Below are positions 5,038 through 6,661 of a stretch of 6,661 nucleotides of DNA, piece after piece. Source of the DNA: Cyanobacteria bacterium RUI128. GTDB taxonomy: Bacteria > Cyanobacteriota > Vampirovibrionia > Gastranaerophilales > Gastranaerophilaceae. The translations under genes were made by a program, and so were the position numbers. Below the pieces are notes generated by a model. The model did not search any database. It was given only the letters and a program-made list of their open reading frames with translations, and was not told the DNA's origin. Position 1 is the first letter of the stretch; the number at the start of each line of letters is the position of its first letter. The stretch covers positions 1-6,661 of the forward strand of contig JAILHQ010000131.1 of NCBI GenBank assembly GCA_024695725.1, written 5' to 3'.

Positions 5038-5591
5038 TGATTACAAAATACATTGACGAAGAAGTAAAATACATAGGTTCACAGCTTGCACCGCACTGGA
5101 TATACAAAAACTATAAACTTCAGGGTGATGCGATAGTGGCTTTCTGTGGCGAGTGCGAAGTAAAACTTACAGAGATGGTTGATATCGAAGATGTTATCAA
5201 CAACGAACCTATTTACAGCAAGTATATGCTCAGTTTTATTACCGAGCAGTTTAACGTTAATCTTGTCGAAGGAGTTTTCAGACAAAGATTACTGATTTGC
5301 ATAATAAAAGAAGAACTTGAAAAAAGAGGAATTTTCGTTGTAAGAAACGGTGATGACCTTATGATTAACGGGGCAAAATTATCCGTTTCCATAGCGACAA
5401 AATCTCATAATTCAATTCTGATACACACAGGTCTGAATATTGATTCAACAGGTGCGCCTGTCAATGCCTGCGGGCTTACAAGCGAACTGGGAATTGTTGA
5501 CATAAAAGAATTTGGGAATACAATTATGAGAAGGTACTCAGACGAAATTGACGATATTGTTTTAGCAAGTACAAAAGTACGCGGGGTGTAA
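5037..5591 (+). CDS. DUF366 family protein
   Basis: This 184-residue protein matches the DUF366 family as I know it. It has GDAIVAFCGECEV (30-42) followed by MVDIEDV, the MLSFITEQF segment (64-72), RQRLLICII (82-90) and a C-terminal SILIHTGLNI...GAPVNACGL...LG region (126-152). The family occurs in archaea and some bacteria, including the cyanobacterial lineage; its biochemical role is not known to me. DDLMINGAKLSVSIAT (106-121) resembles the lysine-containing loop of biotin/lipoate ligases, which is only a hint of a related fold. The ATG shares its A with the last base of the queC stop, so translation is coupled to queC. That suggests, without proving, a role linked to deazaguanine or tRNA modification. 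No signal peptide or membrane segment is present. Confidence 0.85.
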   Translation: MITKYIDEEVKYIGSQLAPHWIYKNYKLQGDAIVAFCGECEVKLTEMVDIEDVINNEPIYSKYMLSFITEQFNVNLVEGVFRQRLLICIIKEELEKRGIFVVRNGDDLMINGAKLSVSIATKSHNSILIHTGLNIDSTGAPVNACGLTSELGIVDIKEFGNTIMRRYSDEIDDIVLASTKVRGV

Positions 5592-5592
5592 A

Positions 5593-6183
5593 ATGAGCCA
5601 GTATTATAAGAAATATATGAAAAAACGCGAAGAAGAAAAACCGAGTTATGCAAAACTCTTTATCGGTGCTTTTCTTATAATGATGGTGTTCTTTGTTATT
5701 GTTGCAACACACCTGACCTCAAGCGTTGATACAACTATCGGCGAAAACGACGAAGGCGATATCAAAGAATCAGGACTCGGAGTAAAACATCTTATAGACA
5801 GTCGCCTGAGATTTATCCAGATGGAAGATGCAAGCGGCCCTGCAACATCTAAGAAAGATGAACCTGCTACCATTCAGCAATATGATAAAACAATAGAAGA
5901 GAAAAAGGATAACAATTACAGCGGGAAATATCAAAACTCTTACGGTTATGAAACAACTCAGGAAACAAAACCGTACAGTCAGACTTATTCTAATGCTCAA
6001 AAACAATACAATTCATACAGTGCAGGCTCAACAGGAAGTTCAACATCAAACACTACAAGTGCCGCAAGAACTTATACGGTTCCGACTCCGCAAACACCGG
6101 CAAAACCAGCCCCTGCTGCACTGAAGCCTGTTACTCCGGCACATAATATTCAAAAGAATTTAACTCCGACGGGTATGAACTAA
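5593..6183 (+). CDS. Single-pass membrane protein with low-complexity extracytoplasmic tail
   Basis: I do not recognise a family for this 196-residue protein. A short, highly charged N-terminus (KKYMKKREEEK) precedes one membrane helix (about 20-40, AKLFIGAFLIMMVFFVIVATH). Positive charges before the helix predict the N-terminus inside and the rest outside the membrane. Residues ~62-81 (LGVKHLIDSRLRFIQMEDAS) look structured and are the best candidate for a conserved core. Beyond that it is disordered: Tyr/Gln/Ser/Asn/Thr-rich at ~108-158, then Pro/Ala/Thr-rich at ~160-184. No SPOR, LysM or other cell-wall domain is visible. GGGGTG sits five bases before the ATG, which follows the DUF366 stop after one base. 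Possible roles include envelope anchoring or spacing, but this is a guess. Confidence 0.8.
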   Translation: MSQYYKKYMKKREEEKPSYAKLFIGAFLIMMVFFVIVATHLTSSVDTTIGENDEGDIKESGLGVKHLIDSRLRFIQMEDASGPATSKKDEPATIQQYDKTIEEKKDNNYSGKYQNSYGYETTQETKPYSQTYSNAQKQYNSYSAGSTGSSTSNTTSAARTYTVPTPQTPAKPAPAALKPVTPAHNIQKNLTPTGMN

Positions 6184-6184
6184 A

Positions 6185-6661
6185 ATGACTTATCTTATAG
6201 ATACTCACGCACATTTGGATATGTATGAAAATTGGGCTGAGATTTTTCAAAAGGCTCAGGATAACGGCGTAAAAAAAGTTGTTATTCCTTCGGTTGAAAC
6301 TCAATATTTTCAAAAAATAATTGATATCGCAAACACCGGTGACGACCTGTTCTGTATGCTCGGCATCTTTCCAACTGAGGCAAAAACCTGGACTGACGAC
6401 ATTATCGACAGGATGGAAGAATTATCCTCCGATAAAAAGGTTGTCGCAATTGGCGAAGTCGGACTTGACTATTACTGGGATAAAACCTTTATTGATAAAC
6501 AACAGGATATTTTTATCAAGCAGATAAAACTTGCAAACAAACTTAATTTGCCTATTGTAGTACATGACAGAGATGCCCACAAAGACTGTTTTAATATTCT
6601 GAAGGAGGTAAATCAGGGAAGTAAAGTGTTATTTCACTGTTTTTCTGGCAGTCCCGAATTT
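6185..6661 (+). CDS. tatD: TatD family metal-dependent hydrolase (3' end beyond window)
   Basis: TatD proteins are metal-dependent nucleases/hydrolases of the amidohydrolase TIM-barrel superfamily, acting in the cytosol on DNA ends or on D-aminoacyl-tRNA in some members. The first 159 residues of an expected ~255 are present. The metal ligands visible are His8 and His10 (DTHAHLD), Glu91 (GEVGLDYY), His127 (PIVVHDRDA) and His151 (FHCFSG), at the spacing typical of the family. The final aspartate would lie beyond the window edge. The usual GxHPH motif reads GIFPTEA (60-66), with Phe and Thr replacing the two histidines. The ATG follows the previous stop after one base and has only a distant GGG as ribosome site, consistent with translational coupling. 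Confidence 0.93.
   Translation, partial: MTYLIDTHAHLDMYENWAEIFQKAQDNGVKKVVIPSVETQYFQKIIDIANTGDDLFCMLGIFPTEAKTWTDDIIDRMEELSSDKKVVAIGEVGLDYYWDKTFIDKQQDIFIKQIKLANKLNLPIVVHDRDAHKDCFNILKEVNQGSKVLFHCFSGSPEF

Noticed and set aside
6321..6527. Plus-strand 68-codon open frame near the right edge
   Set aside because: It overlaps tatD in a different frame; the tatD frame carries all the family motifs.

Overview
The window is AT-rich bacterial DNA using the standard code. It most resembles a gut-type Vampirovibrionia (Melainabacteria, Candidatus Gastranaerophilales) genome. That placement is an inference from three things: a DUF366 protein, a family I know from archaea and the cyanobacterial lineage; a PBS-lyase-type HEAT-repeat protein; and two small membrane proteins that resemble, from memory only, families seen in this group. 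No rRNA or clear marker gene is present to confirm it.

Positions 1-536 hold no convincing protein gene. On the minus strand there is an intact tRNA-Val(UAC) (404-479) with a near-consensus promoter (498-526) and its own terminator (371-401). Downstream lies a broken copy of the same tRNA's 3' end. Its two pieces (316-324 and 169-188) are adjacent in the intact tRNA but are separated here by a 127-bp foldback element (189-315), whose halves pair along most of their length. A second bidirectional terminator (137-168) follows. Beyond it is an open frame ending at 135 that contains a strong hairpin (39-81); its nature is unresolved.

Positions 537-2618 are a minus-strand block: a lytic transglycosylase of the SLT type (1950-2618), then two overlapping genes for small membrane proteins (1180-1878 and 537-1187). 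The two look like distant paralogues and are translationally coupled through an AGGAGG site.

Positions 2788-6661 are on the plus strand. A stand-alone GNAT-like acetyltransferase (2788-3345) is followed by a tight run of five genes: a HEAT-repeat protein, queC (7-deazaguanine synthesis for queuosine), a DUF366 protein, a single-pass membrane protein with a long low-complexity tail, and tatD (cut by the window end). Overlaps or gaps of 1-8 nt suggest one operon with coupled translation. The mix of tRNA-modification, unknown and housekeeping genes does not define one pathway. The queC-DUF366 junction, sharing a single base, is the most suggestive functional pairing.

The most unusual signal is the split tRNA fragment with its foldback insert. 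The DUF366 gene beside queC and the tandem membrane paralogues next to a transglycosylase come next.
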